From Labilibacter sediminis (lineage in GTDB: Bacteria > Bacteroidota > Bacteroidia > Bacteroidales > Marinilabiliaceae): a stretch of 64,000 bases of DNA. Under the pieces are notes generated by a model. It worked only from the letters and a program-made list of their open reading frames with translations. It was not told where the DNA came from and did not search any database. This document shows positions 46,360 through 55,449 of the stretch, piece after piece. Both the position numbers and the translations under genes were made by a program. The stretch spans positions 1-64,000 of the forward strand of contig NZ_VCHY01000020.1 in the NCBI RefSeq assembly GCF_005877885.1. Reading direction: 5' to 3'. Numbering within the stretch: the stretch's first letter is position 1; each line of letters starts with the position of its first letter.

Positions 46360-46697
46360 TTCAATTCCCTAATTTTTCTCAAAAAACATAGCCTTATTGA
46401 CGAAAAAGTATTAATTGCAATGTTTTCGTTATTAGTGGGACTGACTAATCCCAAATCACAAACAAAGGTGTTCAATTTAATCCAAACAAGCCTGCGGTTG
46501 CAAAAGACTTCTATATAACTCTCAGGCGACAATTCATGTATTTAACTTTGTCCTTTTAATATAATCTATCATCCGCAGAGAGTGTTTTTTCGTTCAGAAC
46601 CCCTCCCCTTTGGTTGTTTACGAGGGGATTCCGAACGAAAAAATTAGTACAAATTATATCGGAAAAACACGAGAGGGAAACTTCTTTGATATAAAAA
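46360..46697. other. Region between mobilization genes and IS110 with a long hairpin
   Basis: About 340 bases without a gene. It contains an inverted repeat at 46585-46643 and possibly one end of the IS110 element near the transposase stop. Confidence 0.45.
46585..46643. repeat. Long inverted repeat
   Basis: Arms TTTTTTCGTTC (46585-46595) and GAACGAAAAAA (46633-46643) with inner arms CCCCTC (46600-46605) and GAGGGG (46622-46627). It may be a terminator for the mobilization genes, or a structure near the IS110 end or att site. Confidence 0.65.
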
Positions 46698-48040
46698 TCA
46701 TGCAGCTTCTTCCAAAGTTTTCTGCAGGTGTTCAACTTTTTTCTTCAGATTGTTAAGTCGCCTTAGTTGACTATTTCTTTTCATACTTTGCAAAATTGTT
46801 TCATCATATTCCACTTGCCGTGTAACCATAGTATAAACTACTGAAGCTAATTTGTTCCCAGTTGCGATTGCTGCTGCTTTTCCTCCATTTTTGGCCCGCT
46901 GTATTCGATAGTAATCACCTAGTGGCCCTTTGCTTTTCCACAGACAACTTCCACACTTTCGAAAGATTAATCCAGCAGTATTTTTTCTGTTCAACATATG
47001 ACTACTTATTAACCTTCCGCCTGACTTTTTATTATTAGAGACAAGGTTGAGCCAGGATAGAAATTGTTTTCTGGTAGGCCACTTGCTAAAGTCACTTCCT
47101 ATTTCTGCCAGAATATTCATCCCGCTCAAACTATCAATACCATCAATCTGGGTTAAATCAACACCAAAATGTACTTTTAGGTAACTGTCCAAATCAAATT
47201 TAGGAGTATTCCTGTTTTTCTTTCTGGTAGATTTCTTTTCAATAACAACTTCCAGTCCTTGATTAATTTCACAGCTCCTTTCTTTTAGTGCTTTATGAAT
47301 CTTTTCATCACATTCCGAGATTTGTCTTTGAGTAAAATTATATGCATCATATGCTTGTTGGAGAGTAAAAATAAATTCTTCCCTCCAAGTTCCCTGTAAT
47401 GATTTTACAATCGTTTCTTTGCTTGCCCTGATACTTCGGTCTCGAAGTTCGGCTAATGTTTCAGCATCGTGTTCTCCCTGCAGTATAGCACCAACAATTG
47501 TCATTCCTGTTTTTCCGGCTATGTCCCGGATTACTTTATGGAGTTTTAAGTTCATTAACTCCATGGATTTTTGCATATGTTGGATATAGCGACTGGCCTG
47601 ACGGATTAAATTCTGACGATGCCTGCTATAGCAACGCAGCTTTCTGGTATAGTTGTCGGGTTGAAAGCTATTTGTAAGAAGCCCACAACTATGAAGCGTT
47701 TGTATCCACTCTGCATCGCTCATGTCCGTTTTTCTACCACTTACGTTTTTTACATACCTTGCATTTACAAGATATACTTCAAAGCCATAGTCTTCCAATA
47801 ATAAGAACAGGTTTAACCAATAAATACCAGTAGATTCCATTGCCACGGTTTTAATCTTACATTTTTGAAGCCACCTGGCAATTTGATGTAGGTCACAGGT
47901 GAATGCGGAAAAGCATTTTACATTCTCTTTGTCTCTTTCTGACGGAACAGCCACCCAATGTTCCGTACTGCCATGTCTATCCCTGCTGCATTTGGATTTA
48001 GCATAGGCATCTCAACAACGGTTTTCTTGGAACGTACCAT
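46698..48040 (-). pseudogene. IS110-family transposase, frameshifted near the N-terminus
   Basis: The intact part (46698-47954, up to 418 residues) carries the IS110 layout: VAMESTGIYWLNLF, then KTDMSDAEWI of the DEDD domain, and a C-terminal Tnp_IS116/110/902 domain (LTQIDGIDSLSGMNILAEIG) with the serine-containing region. The true start is the ATG at 48040 (MVRSKKTVVEM...NPNAAGIDM). Between GIDM and the expected GSTEHWVAVP one base is missing at about 47974 (ATGGC where ATGGGC would restore the frame). So the first catalytic Asp is out of frame and the gene is probably inactive, unless the base is a sequencing error. Confidence 0.88.
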
Positions 48041-48240
48041 AATTAAAAGTTTAAAAATTACAAATAGCTGCGAGGTCCGCTTGTTTTATAAGTTTGTAAC
48101 CTTCTATGAGGGATTGCAATGCATCACCAATAAATAACCTACAACAAGCGGGGGTCATACTACCGGCAAGGGTTTAGAAACACCAATGTCTTTTAGACCT
48201 TAGCTACCTCGAAGCCAGTATACAAGTTATTAAATTTATG
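48041..48240 (-). ncRNA. Candidate IS110 bridge RNA region
   Basis: IS110-group elements encode a structured bridge RNA in the non-coding stretch upstream of the transposase. Here nine-base complementary arms CCGCTTGTT (48077-48085) and AACAAGCGG (48143-48151) frame a ~57-base loop, and further self-complementary stretches follow. The ends of the RNA and its guide loops cannot be defined by eye. Confidence 0.5.
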
Positions 48241-48863
48241 ACCCAATTCCGCTATTGGAGGTTACTTCGGCATAAACGCAGCAAACAAATGAGCAAGAGT
48301 TTTTGTGAGGGGTTATATTATTTGCCTGAATACGCCTTTCTCATTCTTCCAAAGGCAAATTCATTGCAAAATAGTGGTAAAAACACTTGCCATTTATTTG
48401 CCTCCAGCCCACCAATGCCATTTATTCCGATTCCTTTTGCAATTTGAATTAAATTGATTTTTGGGTGTTTACGATTTGGGATGATGACAGCTATTTGCAA
48501 TAGTAGTCATTTAGTGAAACCTATTAATGACGAGAATCTTGAAATAAATGATTTCAAACCACCTTACACTTAGGTAGGGAGTATAAGTTTATTCTTTTTG
48601 AATCTTATCTAATCATCTGTTTAAATGTAGCAATTCTATTTCTTGTATTTAATTAGCAAGTGAATATAAATAACTGGTTTAATGGTTATCGAAATAGTTT
48701 CTTTATAATTAAAAGCTAATGGACTGATTTAGAATAAGAATTTTCTGACAAATATTAAGATTTAGTTTAATTTTGTACTTGCATCGTGCCAAGAACAGGA
48801 CGATTCTGTGTTTCTTGTGCGCCTAAAATAAGTTTGTTATTTTTAGGTGAAGGCTACACATTT
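48241..48863. other. Non-coding stretch at the right end of the mobile region
   Basis: About 620 bases with no credible gene; short frames at 48238-48447 and 48318-48500 have no motif, signal or ribosome site. A TAATTTTG box occurs at 48769-48776. I expect the element's right boundary here, but no direct repeat matching the left side is obvious. Confidence 0.4.
48822..48847 (-). terminator. Hairpin downstream of the AraC gene
   Basis: CCTAAAATAA (48822-48831) and TTATTTTTAGG (48837-48847) form a stem around a five-base loop just after the AraC regulator stop. Confidence 0.6.
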
Positions 48864-49721
48864 CTATAACAGTTTTCGATATTGAGAAGGCGTTAATTTG
48901 GTAATTTTCTTAAACTGCTTATTAAAATGACTTAGATTATTAAATCCACTGTCAAATGCTACATCAAGAATACTCAGGTCGGGATTGCGAAGTAAATTAC
49001 AGGAAAGCTCAATCTTAATCTGGTTCAGGTATTCAAAAATTGTCATTCCCATCTGTGATTTAAAAAAGCGGCATAAGGAACCTTTTGCCATGCTCACCAG
49101 ATCAGCCATTTCATCTAAATCAATTTCTTCCCGATAATGGATCATCATATGTTCGTGTATATTCGCAATTCTTCGGTTTCCTGTGGTGAATCTCTTCTTT
49201 GCATATTCTTCGCTAACTAAAAGTTCAATGCTCGTGCTTCTTCCAATACAATCCAATATTTTATAGAAATGCATCATTTGCTGGAATTTTTCCATATAAG
49301 GCATTTCCAGCAGTAGTTCACTAACTTGGTTTAATGTTTGATCGTTAATTTTCATTCCCCGTTCTGCCAGCCGAAGAGCTTTCGAAACCGATTTAAATTC
49401 AGGTAAAGACAAAAGTTTGCCTGGAAGAACAGTCATGTCGAATCGAAGATATGCCGTTTCAAGATATCTGCCAGATGGGGATTCCATGTGTTTGTCAGCA
49501 AGCCATACATGCGGTAAGTTTTGGCCTATGAAGATCATATCGCCTGGAAAGAAGTTTTCTATTGAATCACCAATAATTCTTTTCCCAACACCTTCAAGAA
49601 TAAAATTTATTTCAAATCCATTGTGATAGTGCCAGGTACTTTTCTCCAGGGTATCCTGAAAAATACCTATAAAGAATGAACTATCTGTTTTTGAATTGCT
49701 TTGAAAAAGCTGACTACTCAT
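48864..49721 (-). CDS. AraC-family regulator with cupin-like N-terminus
   Basis: 285 residues. The N-terminal ~120 residues form a cupin-like sensor (STWHYHNGFEINFILEGVGKRIIGDSIENFFPGDMIFIG...LPHVW). The C-terminus has two HTH motifs (DLDEMADLVSMAKGSLCRFFKSQMG, SILDVAFDSGFNNLSHFNKQFKK). It is transcribed divergently from the corrinoid protein gene, 146 bases away, and is the obvious candidate regulator of the methyl-transfer genes. The effector is unknown; related cupin-AraC proteins bind small carbon compounds. Confidence 0.85.
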   Translation of the reverse strand: MSSQLFQSNSKTDSSFFIGIFQDTLEKSTWHYHNGFEINFILEGVGKRIIGDSIENFFPGDMIFIGQNLPHVWLADKHMESPSGRYLETAYLRFDMTVLPGKLLSLPEFKSVSKALRLAERGMKINDQTLNQVSELLLEMPYMEKFQQMMHFYKILDCIGRSTSIELLVSEEYAKKRFTTGNRRIANIHEHMMIHYREEIDLDEMADLVSMAKGSLCRFFKSQMGMTIFEYLNQIKIELSCNLLRNPDLSILDVAFDSGFNNLSHFNKQFKKITKLTPSQYRKLL

Positions 49722-49867
49722 TGTGATTTGTTTTTGTCAATATAAGTATTAAATGTGAATATAGCATTATTATTTGTAATAATTGGCCTAGTATTTAGTG
49801 AAAAACACCCATAATTTTACACTATGATTTAATTATAAAGGATTTATAAAACAATAGACTATCTGAC

Positions 49868-50536
49868 ATGAGTGAACTAATTAAAAAATTATCGGAGTGC
49901 GTAGAGTTTGGAAAGGTTGATAAAAATTCACCTTTTCCACCACAAATGAAAGGACAAGACGGTGCTTTCGAATTGACGGAACAAGCCTTGAAAGAGGGGA
50001 TTGACTCTCAGGCAATTCTTGAAGAAGCTTTAGTGCCTGCAATGGATCGTGTAGGTAAAAAGTTTTCTGAAAATAAAATTTTTGTACCTCAAATGTTAAT
50101 GTCGGCAAAAGCGATGGGAGCTGCAATGGTTGTGTTAAAACCGTACTTTATGTCCGGTGATATAAAAACCAAAGGAACATTTATTATTGGAACTGTTTTT
50201 GGCGATTTACATGATATTGGCAAGAACCTTGTTGCTATGATGATTGAAGGTAGTGGTTGGTCTGTGATTGACCTTGGGGTTGATGTTTCATCTGACAAAT
50301 TTGTTGAAACGATTAAAGAGAATCCTGGGGCTGTTGTTGGATTATCTGCTTTGCTTACAACAACAATGGTGAACATGGAAGAAGTAACCCAAGCAATTAA
50401 AGATGCTTCTCCTGAAACAAAAGTAACTATTGGTGGTGCTCCTGTAAATGACGACTTCTGTAAAAAGATTGGAGCCGATAATTACTCTCCCGATCCACAA
50501 GGTGTTGTGGAGTGGCTGAATAAGCTGGCAAGCTAA
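49868..50536 (+). CDS. mtaC: MtaC-like corrinoid protein
   Basis: 222 residues. A four-helix cap (residues 1-~95) precedes the B12-binding Rossmann domain with the DxHxxG motif at D113-H115-G118 (GDLHDIGKN), the SxL region (VVGLSALLTTT) and a GG motif (VTIGGAPVND). In the methanol and methylamine pathways this protein carries the methyl group on cobalt between two methyltransferases. Its gene lies upstream of the MtaB-like gene with the same orientation, as in mtaCB operons. It is complete. Confidence 0.88.
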   Translation: MSELIKKLSECVEFGKVDKNSPFPPQMKGQDGAFELTEQALKEGIDSQAILEEALVPAMDRVGKKFSENKIFVPQMLMSAKAMGAAMVVLKPYFMSGDIKTKGTFIIGTVFGDLHDIGKNLVAMMIEGSGWSVIDLGVDVSSDKFVETIKENPGAVVGLSALLTTTMVNMEEVTQAIKDASPETKVTIGGAPVNDDFCKKIGADNYSPDPQGVVEWLNKLAS

Positions 50537-50628
50537 AAATACAACTTTTTTATTCGTAGTGAATTAGCTGTTTTTAGAAATACAGAATGTGGTTAGTATG
50601 CCTTGGAATTATTAAAAAAGAAACTTAA

Positions 50629-52005
50629 ATGAAATATAATAAATTAGTAATTGATAAACCGGAAGACCTGATGTTTGGTATTGCACCAAATCCTGTGAAA
50701 ACCAGACGTGGTCTTGAGATTGGTGGGGGAGCTGTATATGCTGAATTGAATTTTACGCTCCCAACAATGAGTATTAATAAAGACACACTTACCCGTGTAA
50801 ATCAGCATTATAAAGAAATTGCAGAAGGTGCACTGGAACGAGCTTTGCATCTGAATTCAAAAGGCGTCGTTCTTGAGTTTGAAACGCTTCTTGAAATGAC
50901 CCAAACTCCTTCAATTGGAATTGAGCTGGTAAAAATCATGAATGAAGTTTGCGAGAAATATTACCAACAACATGGTTTAGCTTCTGAAATACGTCTTACC
51001 CCGAATGACCTTAGGGAATTTGAAAGGCCGGCATTGCAGCGCACATCCAGCCTGCTTGAGCCTATGATGGAGCTTTTTGAAGAAGGAATGCTTGCTGGTG
51101 GTGACTTGCTTTCAATTGAAAGTACCGGAGGGAAAGAAGTATCCGATGAAGCTTTGATGATGTGTGATATTAAAGGACTTATGTTTGCCCTTGCTGTTTT
51201 AGGTGTTCGTGATATGCAGTTTATTTGGAAAAAAATTAGTGCCCTCGCAAATAAGCACAATAAAATTGCAGCAGGGGACTCAGCTTGCGGTTTTGCCAAT
51301 ACAGCAATGGTTTTGGCTGAAAAGAAATACATTCCAACTGTATTTGCTGCGTTGGTCCGTGTAATTTCTGTTGTACGTTCAATCGTTGCAGTGGAAGAAG
51401 GAGCCATAGGACCAGAAAAAGATTGTGGTTACGAAGGGCCATTCTTAAAGGCGATTACCGGTATCCCAATTTCTATGGAGGGAAAAACTGCGGCTTGTGC
51501 ACACTTTAGCCCAATTGGCAACATTGCTTTTGCTTGTACTGACCTCTGGAGTAATGAGTCTGTTCAGAATATCAAGTTATTATCGGGAATGGCTCCAACA
51601 GCATATTTAGAACAGTTAGAGTATGATGTGCGTTTGTCGAATGAAGCATTAAGAATGGGGAAAACTCACAGCCAGATTCTGCAACAGTTGCTTGTAAACT
51701 CGGATGTGTACACTGATCCTCAGGCGTTAATTTTAGCTCCCGAGAATGTGATAAAAATTTCGAAATCATTAATTAAAGGAGATACATATATTGCCAATGC
51801 CAAGAATGGAGCATTAACTGCTCTTGATATAATAGAAGAGGCATACAATTCCGGGCAATTGAAACTTTCAGATATGGAAACTACTTATTTGCCAATTTTA
51901 CGAGTAGACTTGGAAAGTATACCAGATGATGAAAGCCAGTTTGTAGAAATGATGTTGCCCATGTTGGATCAGAGTAAGTTTATTCTTGCTGAATATGGTT
52001 TGTAG
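50629..52005 (+). CDS. mtaB: MtaB-like zinc methyltransferase (methanol:corrinoid type)
   Basis: 458 residues, the length of MtaB. Three residues equivalent to the zinc ligands of Methanosarcina MtaB sit in the expected places: Glu164 in LLSIESTGGKE, Cys220 in GDSACGFANT and Cys266 in GPEKDCGYEGP. It would take a methyl group from a methyl-oxygen donor such as methanol and pass it to Co(I) in the adjacent corrinoid protein. The substrate may differ from methanol. This family is best known from archaea and Firmicutes, so its presence in a Bacteroidete is notable. It is 92 bases after mtaC. Confidence 0.85.
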   Translation: MKYNKLVIDKPEDLMFGIAPNPVKTRRGLEIGGGAVYAELNFTLPTMSINKDTLTRVNQHYKEIAEGALERALHLNSKGVVLEFETLLEMTQTPSIGIELVKIMNEVCEKYYQQHGLASEIRLTPNDLREFERPALQRTSSLLEPMMELFEEGMLAGGDLLSIESTGGKEVSDEALMMCDIKGLMFALAVLGVRDMQFIWKKISALANKHNKIAAGDSACGFANTAMVLAEKKYIPTVFAALVRVISVVRSIVAVEEGAIGPEKDCGYEGPFLKAITGIPISMEGKTAACAHFSPIGNIAFACTDLWSNESVQNIKLLSGMAPTAYLEQLEYDVRLSNEALRMGKTHSQILQQLLVNSDVYTDPQALILAPENVIKISKSLIKGDTYIANAKNGALTALDIIEEAYNSGQLKLSDMETTYLPILRVDLESIPDDESQFVEMMLPMLDQSKFILAEYGL

Positions 52006-52063
52006 AGTTTTTAAAATCATTTAGTTAATCATTTGCTAAAGCTGCCTGGAGAAAGGTTTTTTA

Positions 52064-52975
52064 ATGGAGAAGATAAAAGTCAATATTATCACGGGATTTT
52101 TAGGTGCTGGGAAAACCACAACTATCTTAAATCTTTTGAAGAAAAAAGATAAGAACGAAAACTGGGCAGTAATAGTAAATGAGTTTGGAGAAATCTCAAT
52201 TGATACATTAACTCTGTCTGAGTCGACAGACTCGGGCAGGGTTTATGACATTTATGGTGGCTGTATTTGTTGTTCAGCCAAAGAATACTTTCATGAAAAC
52301 CTGAATAAGATCATTCAGGAAAAGAAATTTGACCGCATTGTTATTGAACCAACCGGTCTTGGTGGACCGGATATGGTTGCCGAAATCATTCTTTCAGTTC
52401 CTGAATTGGAGTTGATGCCTTCAATTTGTTTGGTTGATCCGGGTTATTTTGAGAATATGCGAATTCAAATGATCCCGTTGTTCCGAATTCAAATTCAGCG
52501 GGCTGATGTTGTCGTATTGAGCAAATGTGATTTAGTTGCTGACCAGCAAAAGTTGAAATCAATAATGAAAAACATCCAACAAATATTTCCGGGGAAATTA
52601 AGTTATTCTTTTTCAGTAAACGGTGATTTAGATATTGGGTTGCTGGATTCTGGTAAGCCAATTCAAAAAAGAGATGTATTGGGAATCAACCTTTCAACGA
52701 AAGAAGTGAAAAGCAAAACCTACACAATACCAAATTCAGAGATTGTTGATATTGAAGGATTACTTGATTATTTTAAAAATGAGGAAAGTATCATACGTGC
52801 AAAAGGATATGTTAAAGGAGCATCAGGATGGCGACTAATTAATTATACATTAACAGGTCAAAAAATAGAGGTCAGTTCGGATTTACATCAGGGAGTAATC
52901 ACTATTTTTACTGAATTCAAGGATGGCGATTCGTTCAACCGAATTGATCAGAGCATCCAGGATTGCAAGGTATAA
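52064..52975 (+). CDS. CobW-family GTPase, plus-strand copy
   Basis: 303 residues. The P-loop is GFLGAGKTTTILNLL, the metal motif GGCICCSAKEYF (CxCC complete), and the G3/G4 regions IEPTGLGGP and LSKCDLV. The CobW C-terminal domain is present but divergent. The family delivers Zn2+ or Co2+ to target enzymes. Since MtaB needs zinc, and corrinoids cobalt, this gene may metallate the adjacent proteins. It follows mtaB by 58 bases and is probably the last gene of the mtaCB-cobW operon. Confidence 0.87.
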   Translation: MEKIKVNIITGFLGAGKTTTILNLLKKKDKNENWAVIVNEFGEISIDTLTLSESTDSGRVYDIYGGCICCSAKEYFHENLNKIIQEKKFDRIVIEPTGLGGPDMVAEIILSVPELELMPSICLVDPGYFENMRIQMIPLFRIQIQRADVVVLSKCDLVADQQKLKSIMKNIQQIFPGKLSYSFSVNGDLDIGLLDSGKPIQKRDVLGINLSTKEVKSKTYTIPNSEIVDIEGLLDYFKNEESIIRAKGYVKGASGWRLINYTLTGQKIEVSSDLHQGVITIFTEFKDGDSFNRIDQSIQDCKV

Positions 52976-53173
52976 ATTGATATTGGCCAAATGAAGAAGT
53001 ATGAAATTAGGCTGAATCCACTTGGGATAGTTCTTGTCCTATAAGTTGCAATCTAATCTTGTGTAACGATTTGAAGCTGCTGCTCACCGCGTCACTCACT
53101 CAAATTTGTTTTGAAGTTAAAACTGCTCTTTTGTATTTGGATAGAATTTTTTGCTTTCTTGTAGAATTTTGAT

Positions 53174-55438
53174 TTAGAACTCATCAAAGGCAATCATCTT
53201 GTCAGATACACCCAGTTTCTTCAACATTCCCATTGATGCTTTTATCATCGCAGGAGGACCACATAAGTAGAACTCGATCTCTTTGATATTCTCATGTTTT
53301 GAAAGGTATTCATTCAAAAGATACTCATGAATAAAACCTACTTCCCCATCCCACTTATCATCTTTGGCTGGTTCGGAAAGTGCAACATTGACTGAAAAAT
53401 TCGAATGTTCCTTTTCAAACTTCTCAAAATAATCTTCATAAAATAAATCATTCAAAGATCTTGCTCCATACCAAAAGCTTACTTTTCTGTTTGTTTTTTG
53501 TGTCTCAAACAAATAGGATAAATGAGATCGGATAGGAGCCATTCCTGCTCCACCTCCAAGGTAAACCATCTCACGATCCGTATTTTTAATCAGAAAGTCA
53601 CCAAAAGGACCAGTAAGTTTTACTTGTTCACCTTCTTTCAGGTTAAATACATATGAAGAACCGACACCTGCAGTAATTGAGTTGGTATCTGGAGATAATG
53701 CAATGCGGATATTGAACTTCAAATTTGAATCTTTTGCCGGATTAGTTGCCAATGAATAATTTCGTTTGGAATAAATGGTATTTTCAGACCATGAATCAAA
53801 CAATTTTTCATCTTCCCATGCTTTATGATAAGGTTTATCTATTTTAAAATCAGAAAAGCTGGTTTTATGTGGGGGTATGGACAGATGAATATATTGTCCG
53901 GGCTGATACGAAATTGCATCGCCATTAACAGCTTCAAGCTCCAATTCTTTTATAAATATTCCAACGTTTTTATTGCTAACAACCTTAAATGACTTCTTCA
54001 ACTCTTCATCTTTCCCTTGAACTTCTTTTAAATCCAGGTAAACAATGTCATTAATAATCTCAACTTTGAATGTGTTAATACCAACACAAACAGGTATTCG
54101 TTTTGGAGAACCGTCTTTTAAATCGAAGCGGCCATTATGTTTGGGACATTCAATAATATCACCAATAACAACACCTTCTGCCAAGTGGGCATTTCCATGG
54201 GTGCAAATTCCATCGGTTGCATAAAAACGATCACTATTTGTTTTGTACAACGCGTAAGTTTTCTGTTCAAAATCAAAGCGAATCACATCTCCTTTTGGCA
54301 ATTCATTAAAATGACAAATTTCAATTTTGCCATTAACAAGCTTTCCAGTTCGTACTTCTACATTAGATACTCTAGAACTTCCTACAGTACCGGCTCCTTT
54401 AGGTAATTCCCTGTCAACATAGAATGATGGATCTTTCACCTGTTTCAAAATTGTAGGGATAATTTCCTTATATGTTTCAATAATACCGTTGTATGGGGGA
54501 GGACAATCGTCTTTCATTAAATCATGCAGACTGGGCAGGGCATGGTAAGGTACCAATGGAAACATGTGGTGCTCCACATGATAGTTCATGTTCCAGTATA
54601 AAAACCGATTAATACGATTCATATAAACCGTACGGCAGTTCAAGCGATGATCCAGTACGTTTTCCCGTAACCCTGCGTGCTGTGTAAGGCTGTAAATGGG
54701 TCCTAGCCAGGTCCCTATTAAAGTGGGTATGCCGAAAAGAAAGAAAGGCATAACGGTCTGATGAAATACTGCCAAGAAAATAACTGTAGAAATAATCAAT
54801 ACATAAACACGGGCTTTGAAGAAGACCTTCCCGTATTCTGATTCAGGAACGTAATTGGCCACTTCCTTATCGATTTTCCCAATGGCATGTTTAAACAAAC
54901 GCTTACCTTCAGCTTTTGCCTGAGCAATGCCAAAGAAACCAAGAATGATCATTCTAATATCGGGAGGTGTCGGCACCGCAATTTCCGGATCACGTCCCCG
55001 GATGATGGTATCGCTGTGGTGGCGAGCATGGCTCCAACGCCAGACGGTCGATTGGCGGAGTACCATGAATGATGATATTTCATAAAGCAGGTTGTTCATC
55101 CAATCTGACTTAAATGCCGTTCCGTGGCTTGATTCATGCCATCGGGAATCGGCCCCAGTGGCAAACAACACACTGTAAATGAGTATCGGAAAGATAACAT
55201 ACCATGCTCCCCAAAACAGATAAATCAAGTAACCTGATGCGAAAATCAGACCAAACCAAATAATGGTATCACGGATGGCAGGGTAATTCTTCCTGGTCAA
55301 CAATTCGCGCATCTGTTCTCTAGGGACCGGCGATTGATACCATTCAGCATCGGCCAAACCCATTTCTAACGCTTTTTGGGCTTCAACACCGATTAAGCTA
55401 TAGTCTCTCATCATTTGTACTTCTTCTTTTGTAGGCAT
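53174..55438 (-). CDS. Fatty-acid-desaturase-type di-iron oxygenase fused to Rieske and NqrF-like reductase
   Basis: About 754 residues from the ATG at 55438 (MPTKEEVQ); the 73 extra residues to 55657 overlap the upstream TIM-barrel gene and are rejected. Residues ~50-300 form a membrane di-iron domain with histidine boxes HESSH (101-105), HARHH (137-141) and HVEHH (287-291). A Rieske domain follows with C412/H414 and C431/H434. The rest (~480-754) is a ferredoxin-NAD(P)H reductase like NqrF with GGGAGMAPIRS and a terminal AFDEF. This is a self-sufficient oxygenase or desaturase that needs only NAD(P)H and O2. The substrate is unknown. Confidence 0.85.
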   Translation of the reverse strand: MPTKEEVQMMRDYSLIGVEAQKALEMGLADAEWYQSPVPREQMRELLTRKNYPAIRDTIIWFGLIFASGYLIYLFWGAWYVIFPILIYSVLFATGADSRWHESSHGTAFKSDWMNNLLYEISSFMVLRQSTVWRWSHARHHSDTIIRGRDPEIAVPTPPDIRMIILGFFGIAQAKAEGKRLFKHAIGKIDKEVANYVPESEYGKVFFKARVYVLIISTVIFLAVFHQTVMPFFLFGIPTLIGTWLGPIYSLTQHAGLRENVLDHRLNCRTVYMNRINRFLYWNMNYHVEHHMFPLVPYHALPSLHDLMKDDCPPPYNGIIETYKEIIPTILKQVKDPSFYVDRELPKGAGTVGSSRVSNVEVRTGKLVNGKIEICHFNELPKGDVIRFDFEQKTYALYKTNSDRFYATDGICTHGNAHLAEGVVIGDIIECPKHNGRFDLKDGSPKRIPVCVGINTFKVEIINDIVYLDLKEVQGKDEELKKSFKVVSNKNVGIFIKELELEAVNGDAISYQPGQYIHLSIPPHKTSFSDFKIDKPYHKAWEDEKLFDSWSENTIYSKRNYSLATNPAKDSNLKFNIRIALSPDTNSITAGVGSSYVFNLKEGEQVKLTGPFGDFLIKNTDREMVYLGGGAGMAPIRSHLSYLFETQKTNRKVSFWYGARSLNDLFYEDYFEKFEKEHSNFSVNVALSEPAKDDKWDGEVGFIHEYLLNEYLSKHENIKEIEFYLCGPPAMIKASMGMLKKLGVSDKMIAFDEF

Positions 55439-55449
55439 TTTTCGTTTTT

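Larger units (their letters stand above)
40165..48500. mobile_element. Mobilizable (relaxase-bearing) integrative element, boundaries approximate
   Basis: Between dnaK and the AraC gene lies a set of genes typical of Bacteroidetes mobilizable transposons: HTH/zinc finger, tyrosine integrase, excisionase-like HTH, a replication-like pair, oriT-like palindrome, MobC-like and MobA relaxase. There are no conjugation (tra) genes, so it would need a helper. I could not find a convincing direct repeat for attL/attR; the coordinates are estimates. An IS110 insertion occupies the right part. Confidence 0.65.

Noticed and set aside
48318-48500. 60-codon minus-strand ORF near the mobile-element end
   Set aside because: No motif, no ribosome site and no operon context. 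The overlapping plus-strand frame is equally open.
40165-48790. Shared TTTGTAC at about 40172 and 48773 as att core
   Set aside because: A seven-base match in AT-rich DNA is too short, and both sites look like parts of TAnnTTTG-type boxes. I do not claim them as attL/attR.
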